Below, piece by piece: positions 45,492 through 55,122 of a stretch of 64,000 nucleotides of DNA. Under the pieces are notes generated by a model that did no database searches, was not told the origin of the DNA, and worked only from the letters and a program-made list of their open reading frames with translations. Origin of the DNA: Desulfatitalea sp. BRH_c12 (lineage in GTDB: Bacteria; Desulfobacterota; Desulfobacteria; Desulfobacterales; Desulfosarcinaceae). The translations under genes were made by a program, and so were the position numbers. Position 1 is the first letter of the stretch. The number at the start of each line of letters is the position of its first letter. Location of the stretch: assembly GCA_000961655.1 (NCBI GenBank), contig LADR01000012.1, positions 1 to 64,000 on the forward strand, in the 5' to 3' direction.

Positions 45492-45839
45492 CAGGTAACC
45501 GCATTTGCCTATGGGCCGCATTTTAGAATGGAAGCGCTTTTACTTAGGGGCGAACCGTGTGTTCGCGGGGTTAGTAGATGTCGGCTGATCACTGGGGCAA
45601 TGGACACCTTGATGATCACGATGCTTATGGTCTTAATGGTTGTGGAGCACGATGCTTGGATTGCAATCGCAATGCTTATAGGCACGATGCGGGCTGTAGG
45701 GGCGACCGGCGGTCGCCCACGCGAAGCACTGTATTTAGGTCATCGCCCCAACATGGCGCGGCCTTGTACTCCCGCACCCCTGATTGGCTGGCATGCCGTC
45801 TTTGCACCCGCCCCGGGCGACCGCCGGTCGCCCCTACAG
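45492..45839 (+). repeat. Composite repeat: MITE-like end plus paired hairpin repeat, copy 2
   Basis: It starts CAGGTAACCGCATTTG (one G lost), then GGGCCGCATTTTAGAATGG, GGGGCGAACCGTGTGTTCGC and GGACACCTTGATGATCACGA. It ends with the hairpin pair 45694-45839 (CTGTAGGGGCGACCGGCGGT and its inverted partner). The block order is the same as at 55123 and 59601. The remaining DNA to 46103 shows no gene. Confidence 0.85.
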
Positions 45840-46103
45840 GTGGAAGCCCCTGCGATTGCACGGCAACGAGGTCCCCGTAAAGGCCGAGTAAAGGTGCGGC
45901 CACGCCCTCGATGCCACCTTGAAATGGCCTCTTCCATGAGGTATGTTTTGGGCCAACGAGATCGATAATGGGCCTGATGGCTTGGTTGCCGATCTTGGGG
46001 CACACAATGGCATTCGTGTATCGGGATGGGGATGCACAGGGCGGATGATTTGCAAATCGGCAGCCTATGATTTGCTGATCACCGGCTTACATGGGATTTC
46101 GCC

Positions 46104-46814
46104 ATGGCATATTTACCTGATGAAGACACTTTCCGGCCATTCAAAGACTTGGATCGTCTGCTTAAGCGCAAGAAGATTGCCGTGAAGAGTGCACCGGCGC
46201 CGCAGCCATCATCCAGGGCTACGGCACCGGTTTTATCCGCGCAGCAGGAAATCGAACTTTTCTTGGAGGCCATGGCCGATGTGACCCCGCTGGCTTTCGA
46301 CGCCCACTGGCAATGGCCCCAAAAGCATCAAAGCGACCACTGTGCTGAATACGACGAAGAACAGGAAACAGTCGCCGCCCTGGACCGGCTGATTATAAAC
46401 GGCCAGGGTTTTATTGTGGCCGATACAGCTGAATACATGGAAGCGACCGCACCGGGCGTCGGTCGCGAAATCGCGCGGCGGCTTCATTCAGGCCGCTATT
46501 CCGTCCAGGATCATGTCGATCTGCATGGTTTGTCAGCACGGGAAGCCGATGACGTGATGCATGCCTTTCTCAAAAAAGCCATCCACGAGGGCAAGCGGGC
46601 CGTTCTCGTGATCCACGGCCGAGGACTGACGTCGCCCCATAAACCGATTCTCAAGCAAAAAGTTTACCATTGGTTGACCCGCGGGCCGTTGCGAAAACAT
46701 GTCATCGCGCTTACCAGCGCGCGATCCTGCGATGGCGGCGCCGGCGCCACCTACGTTTTGTTGCGGCAGCGCCCTGTGAGCAAACGCATGCGCAAGATGG
46801 CGGTCCCTAAATGA
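46104..46814 (+). CDS. Smr-domain protein
   Basis: A 236-residue protein. The C-terminal ~95 residues form an Smr domain with DLHGLSAREAD, VLVIHGRGL and GGAGATYVLLR, the motifs of the MutS2-type small nuclease domain. The N-terminal part is a linker with little motif content. It may nick or bind branched DNA, or act on RNA as some bacterial Smr proteins do. Confidence 0.9.
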   Translation: MAYLPDEDTFRPFKDLDRLLKRKKIAVKSAPAPQPSSRATAPVLSAQQEIELFLEAMADVTPLAFDAHWQWPQKHQSDHCAEYDEEQETVAALDRLIINGQGFIVADTAEYMEATAPGVGREIARRLHSGRYSVQDHVDLHGLSAREADDVMHAFLKKAIHEGKRAVLVIHGRGLTSPHKPILKQKVYHWLTRGPLRKHVIALTSARSCDGGAGATYVLLRQRPVSKRMRKMAVPK

Positions 46815-46920
46815 AACCCCGCCGCGGGACATCTATTGGATTTCGGTCCTGGCCAGGCGGCTTTTGGGCCGATTGTCAACCGGGATATCTGATAGATGCC
46901 ACCTTCGAAACGCGGGAAGA

Positions 46921-49368
46921 TCAAAACAGCACCTGAATGCTTTTGAGGCGAGCCACCATGTCGGTCAGTTGGTAGTTAATCTGCTTGGTAAACGCCTTTG
47001 CATCGGGCATTTTTTCATGATCGAAATCGTTCATGACGCCAGCCACGCGCAAATCGACGGACACGCCGCACACATCCAGCGGCGAGGCGTGAAGCAAACG
47101 CAAAATGCGCGATAAGGCTTTTCGGGCTTCTTCCTTAGCTATCATGGGCAGCAGCACTATCATCTTGTTCTTGCCGACCTGACCGATATAATCCACCTGG
47201 CGAATAATGGTTGACAGTCTATACAAAGCGGCATCCAGAACAGCTTCCTGGGTGACAGTCCCTTTCTGGTGCTGGGTCTTGGGCTTAGCGCTCACGAAAG
47301 CAAACGCCAATGCGGAAAAGAAGGATCCGTAGCGTTGTGCGCGGGCGATCTCCTTGTCGAGGATGAACATAATCTCTTCAGCGTCCAAAACCCCTTCGGG
47401 AATGTTTTTTTCTTCCGCCAGGGCGTCAGTGGTCTGTTTTTGACGGATGATCTCCTCGTGAATCTGGCTGTAGTTGTTTTCTTCGATTTCTCCGGCGTCC
47501 ACTCTGGCGCGCACGGCTTTCAATATTGGCGCCAGGATTTCATCCTGGCTGACATTATGCTCGAGCGTCTGCAAAACGCTGAGCATTTTAACTTTTTCCT
47601 GGCTGGTGCGGCTGTTCAGCCATTGGACGCGCATGCTGTCGAGGATTGACTCCATGCGGGCATTAAGCCGTTCTTCCATGCGGACCAGCAGGGTGGTGTT
47701 GACATTCATGTGGCTCAGCTTTTTGAGAATGGTCGATTCCACATCATTCATCACTTTTTTTAAGTGCGCGGCCCCTTCCGGAGAGCTGTTATCGGCATCG
47801 CGGGCCATGCGTTCGCCTAATTTTTCTATATACTCCACAAGAATATCGGAGAGTGCGGACTCATCGCCGCTGCCCTTGCGGATTTCCGAGGCCAGATAGA
47901 TCAATTCGGCGGCATGGGCCGGATTGCGTTTGACCTCTTCGATCATCATGTCGCCATCCAGACCCATCGCTTCGGAACTTTCCTGGAGTATTTTGGAAAG
48001 TTCTTCGCTTTCAAGCTCATTGCGCAGTTCATGCACCAGCTTCAGGTAGTCGGTCGGGGTCATGCCTTCATGCAGCAGTGTCCGTTTGATTTGAGGCAGC
48101 AGGCGTCTGAGTTCTTCGGCCTCGGGAATCAAGCGCCGTATGATTTGGGCCAGCCGCCGGGTTGTGATGGCGCCTGCCTGGTATTCTTCCTTGATCAGTT
48201 CGACCAGAACCTGGTCTGTGAGTTGGTTGGCGGCGCTGACGATATCCGCTTCATTGGCGTATGCAATGCCCAGGGCTTTCTGCGTTTGGATGCCTTCCAT
48301 GAGCTGCTTTTTCATGTCGAAAATTGCTTGGGCCAGATCCGGCAAGGTGATCTCACTGCCACCGGAGAGCTGTTTTTCGACCTCATGATGCATGACTTCG
48401 ATTTGCTTGAGCAGCAATGTGCCGCGTTCGGCGGTCGGCGGCGCTGCGGCATCCTGTGCGGTCGGTGTGACATCTGCCATATCTGCGGATAACGTGACTT
48501 GCGAACGATCGTTTTCGTCAAGACCGTGTTCACCGGGGCCATCCTTAACCGGCGAGGGCATAACCGGGTGCGGTCCGTTTCCGTCCCCTGCCAAAGTCGT
48601 CTGGCCGATCACTTTGCCGGACGGTTTGGTTGCTGCTGGCGAAGCGGATGCACCGGCTGGCGAATGGAATGTGCCGCCTGGCGAATCGGATACATGGGGA
48701 TTTGCGCGGTCATTCAATGCCAACGTACCGGCCAGATCGGTATCGATCATGTGTTGCCCCAAAGCCTTGGGATTGGCGAGCAGGCTGGTGATATTGAGGG
48801 TTTTGGCAAACTCTTCGCTCACAATGCTTTCCAGCAGCGTTTCCATGAATTTACGGCGATTCTGAGGGTCGTCCGAATCCAATATTGGCGTAACATTTTT
48901 CAGGGCATCCCGGGAGACAATCTGATCATCCTGAGTCACCTTTTTGAAGACGACATGATTGACCTTGATATTGAACACGCCTTTTTTGATGAGATCTTCC
49001 TGAACCGAGGCGACTGTCGTCAGCTTGGTCATCGCTCCGAATATTTCTGAAAAAATGGATAATTCGGTTTCCATGATCCCTTTTTCAAACGATATGGATT
49101 GCAGGCCGGCGCTTTTGAATATTGCTATGGTTCGATTGACATTGATCCGTGGGTCGAGCAATTCGTCGTCCATATAGAATTGGTCGCGGTTCAGAATGAA
49201 TACCAGGGGCGAAGTATTCTCCAGCAGTCGTGTCGCCACGCTCAGCAGGTCGGTGATCGACTGTTTGATGAAAGGATGATTGGCCTGGTACATTAAGGTC
49301 CGGTTCAGCAGCAGGGCAAAAAAACGCCCGAATTGCGCCAGCTGAATTTTGTAGGCTCTTTGATCCAT
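46921..49368 (-). CDS. Large helical protein with degenerate GGDEF-like C-terminus
   Basis: An 815-residue protein. Residues 1-~185 form an alpha/beta N-terminal region, ~220-310 is a Pro/Ser/Gly-rich linker, and ~315-640 is mainly helical. The last ~150 residues have the frame of a diguanylate cyclase domain (LDKEIARAQRYGSFFS, then LSTIIRQVDYIGQ, VLLPMIAKEEARKALSRIL). At the GGDEF position, however, it reads QVGKNK, so it should not make c-di-GMP. It may be a sensor or scaffold. It lies downstream of a Ser/Thr kinase on the same strand and could be its substrate or partner. No full-length family is recognised. Confidence 0.75.
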   Translation of the reverse strand: MDQRAYKIQLAQFGRFFALLLNRTLMYQANHPFIKQSITDLLSVATRLLENTSPLVFILNRDQFYMDDELLDPRINVNRTIAIFKSAGLQSISFEKGIMETELSIFSEIFGAMTKLTTVASVQEDLIKKGVFNIKVNHVVFKKVTQDDQIVSRDALKNVTPILDSDDPQNRRKFMETLLESIVSEEFAKTLNITSLLANPKALGQHMIDTDLAGTLALNDRANPHVSDSPGGTFHSPAGASASPAATKPSGKVIGQTTLAGDGNGPHPVMPSPVKDGPGEHGLDENDRSQVTLSADMADVTPTAQDAAAPPTAERGTLLLKQIEVMHHEVEKQLSGGSEITLPDLAQAIFDMKKQLMEGIQTQKALGIAYANEADIVSAANQLTDQVLVELIKEEYQAGAITTRRLAQIIRRLIPEAEELRRLLPQIKRTLLHEGMTPTDYLKLVHELRNELESEELSKILQESSEAMGLDGDMMIEEVKRNPAHAAELIYLASEIRKGSGDESALSDILVEYIEKLGERMARDADNSSPEGAAHLKKVMNDVESTILKKLSHMNVNTTLLVRMEERLNARMESILDSMRVQWLNSRTSQEKVKMLSVLQTLEHNVSQDEILAPILKAVRARVDAGEIEENNYSQIHEEIIRQKQTTDALAEEKNIPEGVLDAEEIMFILDKEIARAQRYGSFFSALAFAFVSAKPKTQHQKGTVTQEAVLDAALYRLSTIIRQVDYIGQVGKNKMIVLLPMIAKEEARKALSRILRLLHASPLDVCGVSVDLRVAGVMNDFDHEKMPDAKAFTKQINYQLTDMVARLKSIQVLF

Positions 49369-49380
49369 AGGGTATCCTAA

Positions 49381-49452
49381 TTAGGCCGCCGGCGTTGTAA
49401 GGTGACGGGCAGTGTGAGAAGTGGAAGGTACGCTGTCGCTGTTATTCGCCAT
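49381..49452 (-). CDS. Possible 23-residue micro-ORF
   Basis: ATG at 49452 follows AAAGGACG at short spacing and runs MANNSDSVPSTSHTARHL to a TAA 12 bp before the 815-residue gene. It may be a leader for translational coupling or chance. No homology can be judged. Confidence 0.25.
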   Translation of the reverse strand: MANNSDSVPSTSHTARHLTTPAA

Positions 49453-49489
49453 GAACGTCCTTTGTGGGGCACGCCTTTGATGCGGCTAT

Positions 49490-50410
49490 TTACGGTAACG
49501 GCTGGGCTTGGGCTGAACGTTTGTTGTAGTTTTGAAGGTAGCGCCTGAGATCACGCGCGAACTCCCGACACGAAGAATAGCGACGTTCCTTATCATATGC
49601 GACGGCTTTCAAGACGATTTCATCCAATACGCGGTCGACATGCGGATTGACCTGCGAGGGGGTTTTGCTGAACAGGCGGTCCTGCAGGCGCAATTTGATT
49701 TTAAGCAGCTTCACGGCCGAATCGTAAGGCGGGTAGGGCAGCCCGCCGCTAAGCATCTCCAGCAGCATTACCCCGGTGGCATAGACATCGGCGCGCCCGT
49801 CCACAACGCCCGATAAAATTTGTTCAGGGGCCATGTACGTCGGCGTGCCCACGAGAACGCGCGTATCGTCGTCCGACCCACCATAGGATCGGGCCACTCC
49901 GAAATCGGTGACCATCGGGCGGCGCGAGTGGGTTTCGATCAAAATATTGCGCGGTTTGATATCCCGGTGCACAATGCCCAACCCATTGGCGTAGTCAAGC
50001 GCATCCAGGATCTTGACCACGATCTTGAGAGAGGTCTCGACCGGAAGCATTCGTTTGGACGGCAGCGGATGGTGGCGGGCCTGGCGGATGTAATCCGACA
50101 GGGATTTGCCCTTGACCAGTTGCATGGTGAAAAAAAGAAATTCGTCCGTTTCGCCGATTTCGTACACGGGAATGATGCATGGGTGCGACAGGAAGGCAGC
50201 CGCTTCGGCCTCCTGCTGAAAGAACTCGGCCACCCGGTGGGTCAGCAGGATTTTGGGCAGAATCTTGACAGCGATCTGGCGTCTGAGCGTCGTCTGATAC
50301 GCTACAAAGACGACCGACATGGAACCGTTATCGAGTTTTTTCAATAGGCGGGAGGTGCCGACGGTTTGCCCGATCAGATGATCGAAAGTCATTTCCTTGA
50401 TGGAAGCCAT
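49490..50410 (-). CDS. Soluble Ser/Thr protein kinase (Hanks type)
   Basis: A 306-residue kinase domain with little else: catalytic Lys in IAVKILPKI, catalytic loop HRDIKPRN, metal-binding DFGVARS, and GTPTYMAPEQ in the activation segment. The Gly-rich loop is weak (DNGSMSVVF in place of GxGxxG) but the catalytic residues are complete. No membrane helix or sensor domain is present. It is the first gene of a leftward pair with the degenerate-GGDEF protein. Confidence 0.92.
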   Translation of the reverse strand: MASIKEMTFDHLIGQTVGTSRLLKKLDNGSMSVVFVAYQTTLRRQIAVKILPKILLTHRVAEFFQQEAEAAAFLSHPCIIPVYEIGETDEFLFFTMQLVKGKSLSDYIRQARHHPLPSKRMLPVETSLKIVVKILDALDYANGLGIVHRDIKPRNILIETHSRRPMVTDFGVARSYGGSDDDTRVLVGTPTYMAPEQILSGVVDGRADVYATGVMLLEMLSGGLPYPPYDSAVKLLKIKLRLQDRLFSKTPSQVNPHVDRVLDEIVLKAVAYDKERRYSSCREFARDLRRYLQNYNKRSAQAQPLP

Positions 50411-50585
50411 ACCCGGATTCTCCGCCGCTCAATTCAGACCAAGGCCAGCGTGGAAGCGATTCACTGCCAGTGTATGCGCATATCGGTCAATATGAACAAT
50501 TGTCGCTATCTTAACAACAGGTGTGTGCGACGTCTACATTTTTATCGGGTGGTGCTGGCTGTCCGTTCGATTCGCTGCAACGCAA

Positions 50586-50876
50586 TCACTGATTGCCAAA
50601 GCCGTTCATGTCGCCGCAGTCCGGGCACTGCCAGGTAATGTGATTGCAGGACATGCCCCATACATTGGCCTGCATGCAGGACTGGCATATTTCAAAACCG
50701 CAGCGGCACCGCCAGCAGAAAGTCAAAAATTGACCACAGCAATGGCATTGCTGTTGGCCGGTGCGGCGCCAGCGGCGCTTGCGGGGTGTGTTCTGGTTGT
50801 CCGTCATGTCGCTCTTGATCCGTTTCAGTGAATCGGGCCGGGTTGTCTGGTAATCTTGTCGTTTCCAGTCATCCAT
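50586..50876 (-). CDS. Small Cys-rich zinc-binding protein
   Basis: A 96-residue frame whose C-terminal 55 residues carry four Cys pairs (CHCC, CWRCRC, CQSC, CPDC) and a His in CNHITW, enough for two zinc sites. The N-terminal part is basic. The start is uncertain: 50876, or Met24 at 50807. The spacing looks like a real treble-clef or ribbon protein, but no family is recognised. Confidence 0.55.
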   Translation of the reverse strand: MDDWKRQDYQTTRPDSLKRIKSDMTDNQNTPRKRRWRRTGQQQCHCCGQFLTFCWRCRCGFEICQSCMQANVWGMSCNHITWQCPDCGDMNGFGNQ

Positions 50877-51006
50877 GTTAGTAATTGCATTTTGCGATAA
50901 AGGCCCAACCTTTAAGCGGATCGAATTTATGCCAATGGCTGGCAGCTGTCAAGCCGGGGCGTCTTTGGACACATAGCCATAGGATTCATTTACGGGATTA
51001 ACGACC

Positions 51007-53706
51007 ATGCCATCACCAGCAGATACCTCAGCGCCCGCCGCTTGCCTCTATTTAATTGACGGCAGTGCTTACATGTACCGCGCCTTCCACGCGATTCGCC
51101 ATTTGAGCAACTCAAGGGGGATGCCGACCAACGCCGTCTATGGGTTCACGCGCATGCTGATCAAGCTGATGCAGGAGCGTGCACCCCGGCATGTGGCCAT
51201 GTTCTTCGATGCCAAGGGTCCCACGTTTCGCCATGAGATGTATGCCGACTACAAGGCCAACCGTCCGAGCATGCCCCAGGAAATGGCGGTACAAATTCCC
51301 TTCATCAAAAAGGTGACCGCCGGGTTTAACATCCCCGTGATCGAGAAAGAGGGGTTCGAAGCCGACGATCTGATCGGCACCTATGCCCGGTTGGCCGAGG
51401 AGGCTGGTCTGGACGTGGTCATGGTGACGGGCGACAAGGATTTCATGCAGTTGGTCACGGACAGCACCACCATCTGGGATCCGATGAAAGACCTGGTCAT
51501 CGACAAGGCCGCCATCGCGCGAGATTTCGGATTGGAACCCGACCAGATGATCGACATGATGGGCCTGTGCGGCGACACCTCCGACAATATACCGGGCGTG
51601 CCGGGCATCGGCCCCAAAACGGCCTTAGCGCTGATTCAGCAGTTCGGCAGTCTGCAGGCGCTGTACGACCGCATCGACGAGGTCACGGCCAAAAAGCAGC
51701 GCGAGAAGCTGCTTGCCAATAAAGAGCAGGCTTTTCTGAGCCGCTGGCTGGTGACCATCGACCGACAGTCGCCGGTGGATTTCAAACTGGAGAGCTTCCA
51801 GGTCCAGCCTCCTGACCCGCAGGCGCTGACCGATCTTTTCCAGGAGTTGGAGTTCAGGCAGCTGCAGCAGGAATTTCAGCATGCCCAGCCGCCCGCGGCC
51901 ACCAATTATCACACCATCCTCGATGAGAACGATCTGCAGGCGTTGATCGATCGATTGACCCAGTGCGGTCTTTTCGCCATAGACACCGAAACCACTTCGC
52001 AATATCCCATGCAAGCCGTGTTGGTTGGCATTTCCGTCTCTTATGAACCCAATGCGGCCTATTACATTCCCTGCGGCCATCGCTACATCGGCGCACCCCG
52101 GCAGTTAAGCCGCGACACCGTTCTATCCCGGTTCAAGCCGTTGCTGGAAAATCCCGCCGTCGCCAAGGTGGGGCAGAACATCAAGTATGACTGGACGGTT
52201 CTCCGCCGCCATGGCGCCGATTTGAAAGGGGTCACCTTCGACACGATGCTGGCGTCCTATCTGCTCGACCCCTCCAAGCGCGCGCATGGCCTGGACCAGA
52301 TTGCCTTGGATTTTCTCAATCATAAGAATGTCACCTTCGAGTGTGTGGCCGGCAAAGGCAAGTGCGCCCTGACATTCGACCAGGTCACGCTCGACAAAGC
52401 CGCGCCCTATGCCTGCGAGGATGCCGACATTACCCTGCGGGCTTACCAGGTGCTGCGGCCCAAGTTGGAAGCCTTGGGGCTTATGCCACTGATGGATCAG
52501 GTGGAAATGCCGCTCGTATCGGTGCTGATGGAGATGGAAATGGCCGGGGTGCTGCTGGACCAGGATTTGCTGCACGATTTGTCCAAATCCCTGCAGCATC
52601 AGTTGCAACTTCTTGAAGAGCAGATTTGCAGCCTGGCCGGGGAGAAATTTAACCTGCAATCCTCGCAGCAACTGGGCCGCATCCTGTTCGAAAAACTGCA
52701 GCTGCCCTGTTCCAAGAAGACCAAAAAGAAAACCGGGTATTCTACGGACGTGGAGGTGCTGACGCGCCTGGCCGAACAGCACGAACTGCCGGCATTGCTG
52801 CTGCGGCACCGCACCCTGGCCAAACTGAAATCCACCTATGTTGACGCGTTGCTCCAAATGGTGGACCCCGAAACCGGACGCATTCACACCTGCTTTAACC
52901 AGACGATAGCGGCCACCGGACGCCTGAGCAGTTCGGAGCCCAATTTGCAGAACATCCCCATCCGCACCGAAGAGGGTCGCGAGATTCGTAAGACATTCGT
53001 GGCCCGCCCCGGCTGGCATCTGCTTTCGGCCGACTACTCCCAGATCGAACTGCGCATTCTGGCGCACTATGCCGATGACGCCATTCTGATCGAATCGTTC
53101 GAACGCAACGAAGATATTCACGCCCGCACCGCCAGTGAAGTCTTTATGGCGTCGCGGGAGCAAGTGCCGGGTGAGTTGCGCCGGCAGGCCAAGGTGATTA
53201 ACTTCGGGATCATTTACGGGATGAGCGCCTACGGATTATCGCGTGAGTTGGGCATCAGTCCCAAAATGGCCCAGACCTACATCGATAACTATTTCGTGCG
53301 CTACAGCGGCGTTAAAAACTATATGGATCGCACCGTCGCGCAAGCGCGCGAAACGCAGCAGGTCGGAACCCTGCTGGGCCGGTTGCGTCTGCTGCCCGAT
53401 ATCAACAGCCGGAATCCGAACGTGCGCCAATTCGCGGAGCGAACGGCGATCAACACGCCCATCCAGGGCACGGCCGCCGATCTGATCAAAGTGGCCATGA
53501 TCCGCACGGCGGCCTTTTTAAAAGAGCGGCGGCTCAAAACGGTCATGCTGCTCTCCGTGCATGATGAAATTGTCTTCGAGGTTCCGGACGATGAGTTGGA
53601 TACAATCCGGCATTTGGTGCCCGATATCATGGAAAATGTATGGGCCTTGAAAGTGCCCTTGAAAGTGAATGTATCCTGGGGAAGCAATTGGGCTGAAGCC
53701 CACTAA
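51007..53706 (+). CDS. polA: DNA polymerase I
   Basis: An 899-residue three-domain PolA. The 5'-nuclease is N-terminal (FFDAKGPTFRHEMYADYKAN, GDKDFMQLV, GIGPKTA). The 3'-5' proofreading domain keeps ExoI DTET, ExoII NIKYD and ExoIII YACEDAD, so it should be active. The polymerase has motif A SADYSQIELR, motif B RRQAKVINFGIIYG and motif C SVHDEIVFE. It functions in repair and Okazaki fragment processing. It is followed by sppA after ~95 bp. Confidence 0.98.
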   Translation: MPSPADTSAPAACLYLIDGSAYMYRAFHAIRHLSNSRGMPTNAVYGFTRMLIKLMQERAPRHVAMFFDAKGPTFRHEMYADYKANRPSMPQEMAVQIPFIKKVTAGFNIPVIEKEGFEADDLIGTYARLAEEAGLDVVMVTGDKDFMQLVTDSTTIWDPMKDLVIDKAAIARDFGLEPDQMIDMMGLCGDTSDNIPGVPGIGPKTALALIQQFGSLQALYDRIDEVTAKKQREKLLANKEQAFLSRWLVTIDRQSPVDFKLESFQVQPPDPQALTDLFQELEFRQLQQEFQHAQPPAATNYHTILDENDLQALIDRLTQCGLFAIDTETTSQYPMQAVLVGISVSYEPNAAYYIPCGHRYIGAPRQLSRDTVLSRFKPLLENPAVAKVGQNIKYDWTVLRRHGADLKGVTFDTMLASYLLDPSKRAHGLDQIALDFLNHKNVTFECVAGKGKCALTFDQVTLDKAAPYACEDADITLRAYQVLRPKLEALGLMPLMDQVEMPLVSVLMEMEMAGVLLDQDLLHDLSKSLQHQLQLLEEQICSLAGEKFNLQSSQQLGRILFEKLQLPCSKKTKKKTGYSTDVEVLTRLAEQHELPALLLRHRTLAKLKSTYVDALLQMVDPETGRIHTCFNQTIAATGRLSSSEPNLQNIPIRTEEGREIRKTFVARPGWHLLSADYSQIELRILAHYADDAILIESFERNEDIHARTASEVFMASREQVPGELRRQAKVINFGIIYGMSAYGLSRELGISPKMAQTYIDNYFVRYSGVKNYMDRTVAQARETQQVGTLLGRLRLLPDINSRNPNVRQFAERTAINTPIQGTAADLIKVAMIRTAAFLKERRLKTVMLLSVHDEIVFEVPDDELDTIRHLVPDIMENVWALKVPLKVNVSWGSNWAEAH

Positions 53707-53801
53707 ACGATCTGACGACTTAACGAATCAACGCGACCCATTAACGGTTAACGCATCGACAAATTAACGCATGAACGAACCTTCAACGGAGGCATGCACG
53801 C

Positions 53802-54794
53802 ATGAATATAAAATTCCGGTTATGGCCGATAGTTATCTTCGCAGGCATCCTGACGGTGACAGGATGCTCCATGCCTAAAGTGACATTGTTCGGAGATCGG
53901 GATGAGCCGCTCAAAGAGTTCACTTTGCAAGGCAGCGGCAAAGGCAAAATTCTGGTGCTTTCCATTGATGGGGTGATTTCGGATAAACCTGAGGAGCATA
54001 TGCTGCGCGGCAGCCAGCCCAGCATGGTTCAGCAGACCGTGGCCTACCTCAAGCATGCCGAGCAGGACCCGGAGATCAAGGCCCTGTTGCTCAAAATCAA
54101 TTCGCCGGGCGGAACCGTCACGGCCAGCGACATTCTTTACCATGAACTGGTCCGCTACAAGCAGCGCACCGGGGTCAAGGTGGTGGCGGCCATGATGAAT
54201 GTGGCGGCCTCGGGCGGATATTACGTCGCCTTGCCGGCCGACCACATTCTGGCCCATCCGACGACGATCACGGGTTCCATCGGGGTTATTTTCATGCGCC
54301 CGGGCGTGAGCGGTTTGATGGAGAAGGTCGGGCTTTCTGTCAATATGAACAAGTCGGGGGCCCAAAAGGACATGGGATCGCCTTTCCGTCCGCCCACGGA
54401 CGAAGAAATCGCGCTTTTCCAGGACCTGACGGATGGGATGGCCGACCGCTTCTACAATTTGGTCATGCAGCACAGGAGCCTTGCGCCGGAGCAACGTGCG
54501 CAGGTCATCACGGCGCGAGTATTTCTGGCCCAACAGGCTGTTGAGGCAGGCTTGGTGGATCAGGTCGGTTATCTGGACGATGCGATCGTCAAAGCCAAGG
54601 AGATTGCCGGGTTGTCCGAAGATGCGCGTGTGATCGCCTTCCGGCGCCAAAAGAAAGAAGATGATACGATTTACAATCCTGCCATACGACAGGCGGGCGG
54701 TGGTTTTACAGCGCTTCTTCCGGGGCTGGCATCGTTGAGTGCCGTGGCCGCAGCCGACTTTTACTATATCTGGCCGGCCGCCATCGGGCAATGA
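53802..54794 (+). CDS. sppA: Signal peptide peptidase SppA-type serine protease, lipoprotein form
   Basis: A 330-residue S49 protease with a lipoprotein signal (lipobox TVTGC, Cys22). The catalytic Ser137 lies in AASGGYY and the Lys189 in KSGAQKDMGSP. The oxyanion-side KINSPGG is present. The length is that of the short bacterial SppA. As a lipoprotein it should act at the periplasmic face. GGAGG precedes the ATG. Confidence 0.93.
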   Translation: MNIKFRLWPIVIFAGILTVTGCSMPKVTLFGDRDEPLKEFTLQGSGKGKILVLSIDGVISDKPEEHMLRGSQPSMVQQTVAYLKHAEQDPEIKALLLKINSPGGTVTASDILYHELVRYKQRTGVKVVAAMMNVAASGGYYVALPADHILAHPTTITGSIGVIFMRPGVSGLMEKVGLSVNMNKSGAQKDMGSPFRPPTDEEIALFQDLTDGMADRFYNLVMQHRSLAPEQRAQVITARVFLAQQAVEAGLVDQVGYLDDAIVKAKEIAGLSEDARVIAFRRQKKEDDTIYNPAIRQAGGGFTALLPGLASLSAVAAADFYYIWPAAIGQ

Positions 54795-54828
54795 AGCCTT
54801 AAGCTTTCGGTCCTATCTTAAACGACGA

Positions 54829-55023
54829 TCAAGGCTTGCCGGCGGCGCCCGTATTGGTGCCGCCGGTCTGCGATCCGCCGCGAACCGTCGCATCGACGGC
54901 ATCGTAAATGGTCTTGAAGGTTTCTGCAAAGTTGCTGGGTGAGATCCTGCCGACCTCGATGAACTTAACGGCAATCTCTTTGCTGGCTCTTAAAACCTGT
55001 TCCTGCGTCGATTCTTTTCCCAT
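54829..55023 (-). CDS. Small conserved-looking protein of unknown function
   Basis: A 64-residue protein starting MGKESTQEQVLRASKEIAVK, with KFIEVGRISPSNFAETFKTIY, then a Gly/Thr-rich tail. The pattern looks like a small helical regulatory protein seen in related bacteria, but no name is assigned. The start at 55023 is chosen over the longer frame (55092) because GAGAG precedes it and the extra residues look non-coding. It converges with sppA. Confidence 0.6.
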   Translation of the reverse strand: MGKESTQEQVLRASKEIAVKFIEVGRISPSNFAETFKTIYDAVDATVRGGSQTGGTNTGAAGKP

Positions 55024-55122
55024 ACGTTCTCTCTCGGCCTTTTTGAAGTGGTGTGATTCTCGGGTGTTAACAAGTGGGACCGTGCAAGTCAATGAGTATC
55101 ATGTCACTTCCTTGTCACTTCC

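Noticed and set aside
45528-45968. 146-residue forward frame in the repeat region
   Set aside because: It runs through the composite repeat and its hairpins; similar frames in other copies are broken.
52123-53163. 346-residue reverse-strand frame inside polA
   Set aside because: GC-rich antisense shadow of an unmistakable polymerase gene, with no recognisable motif.
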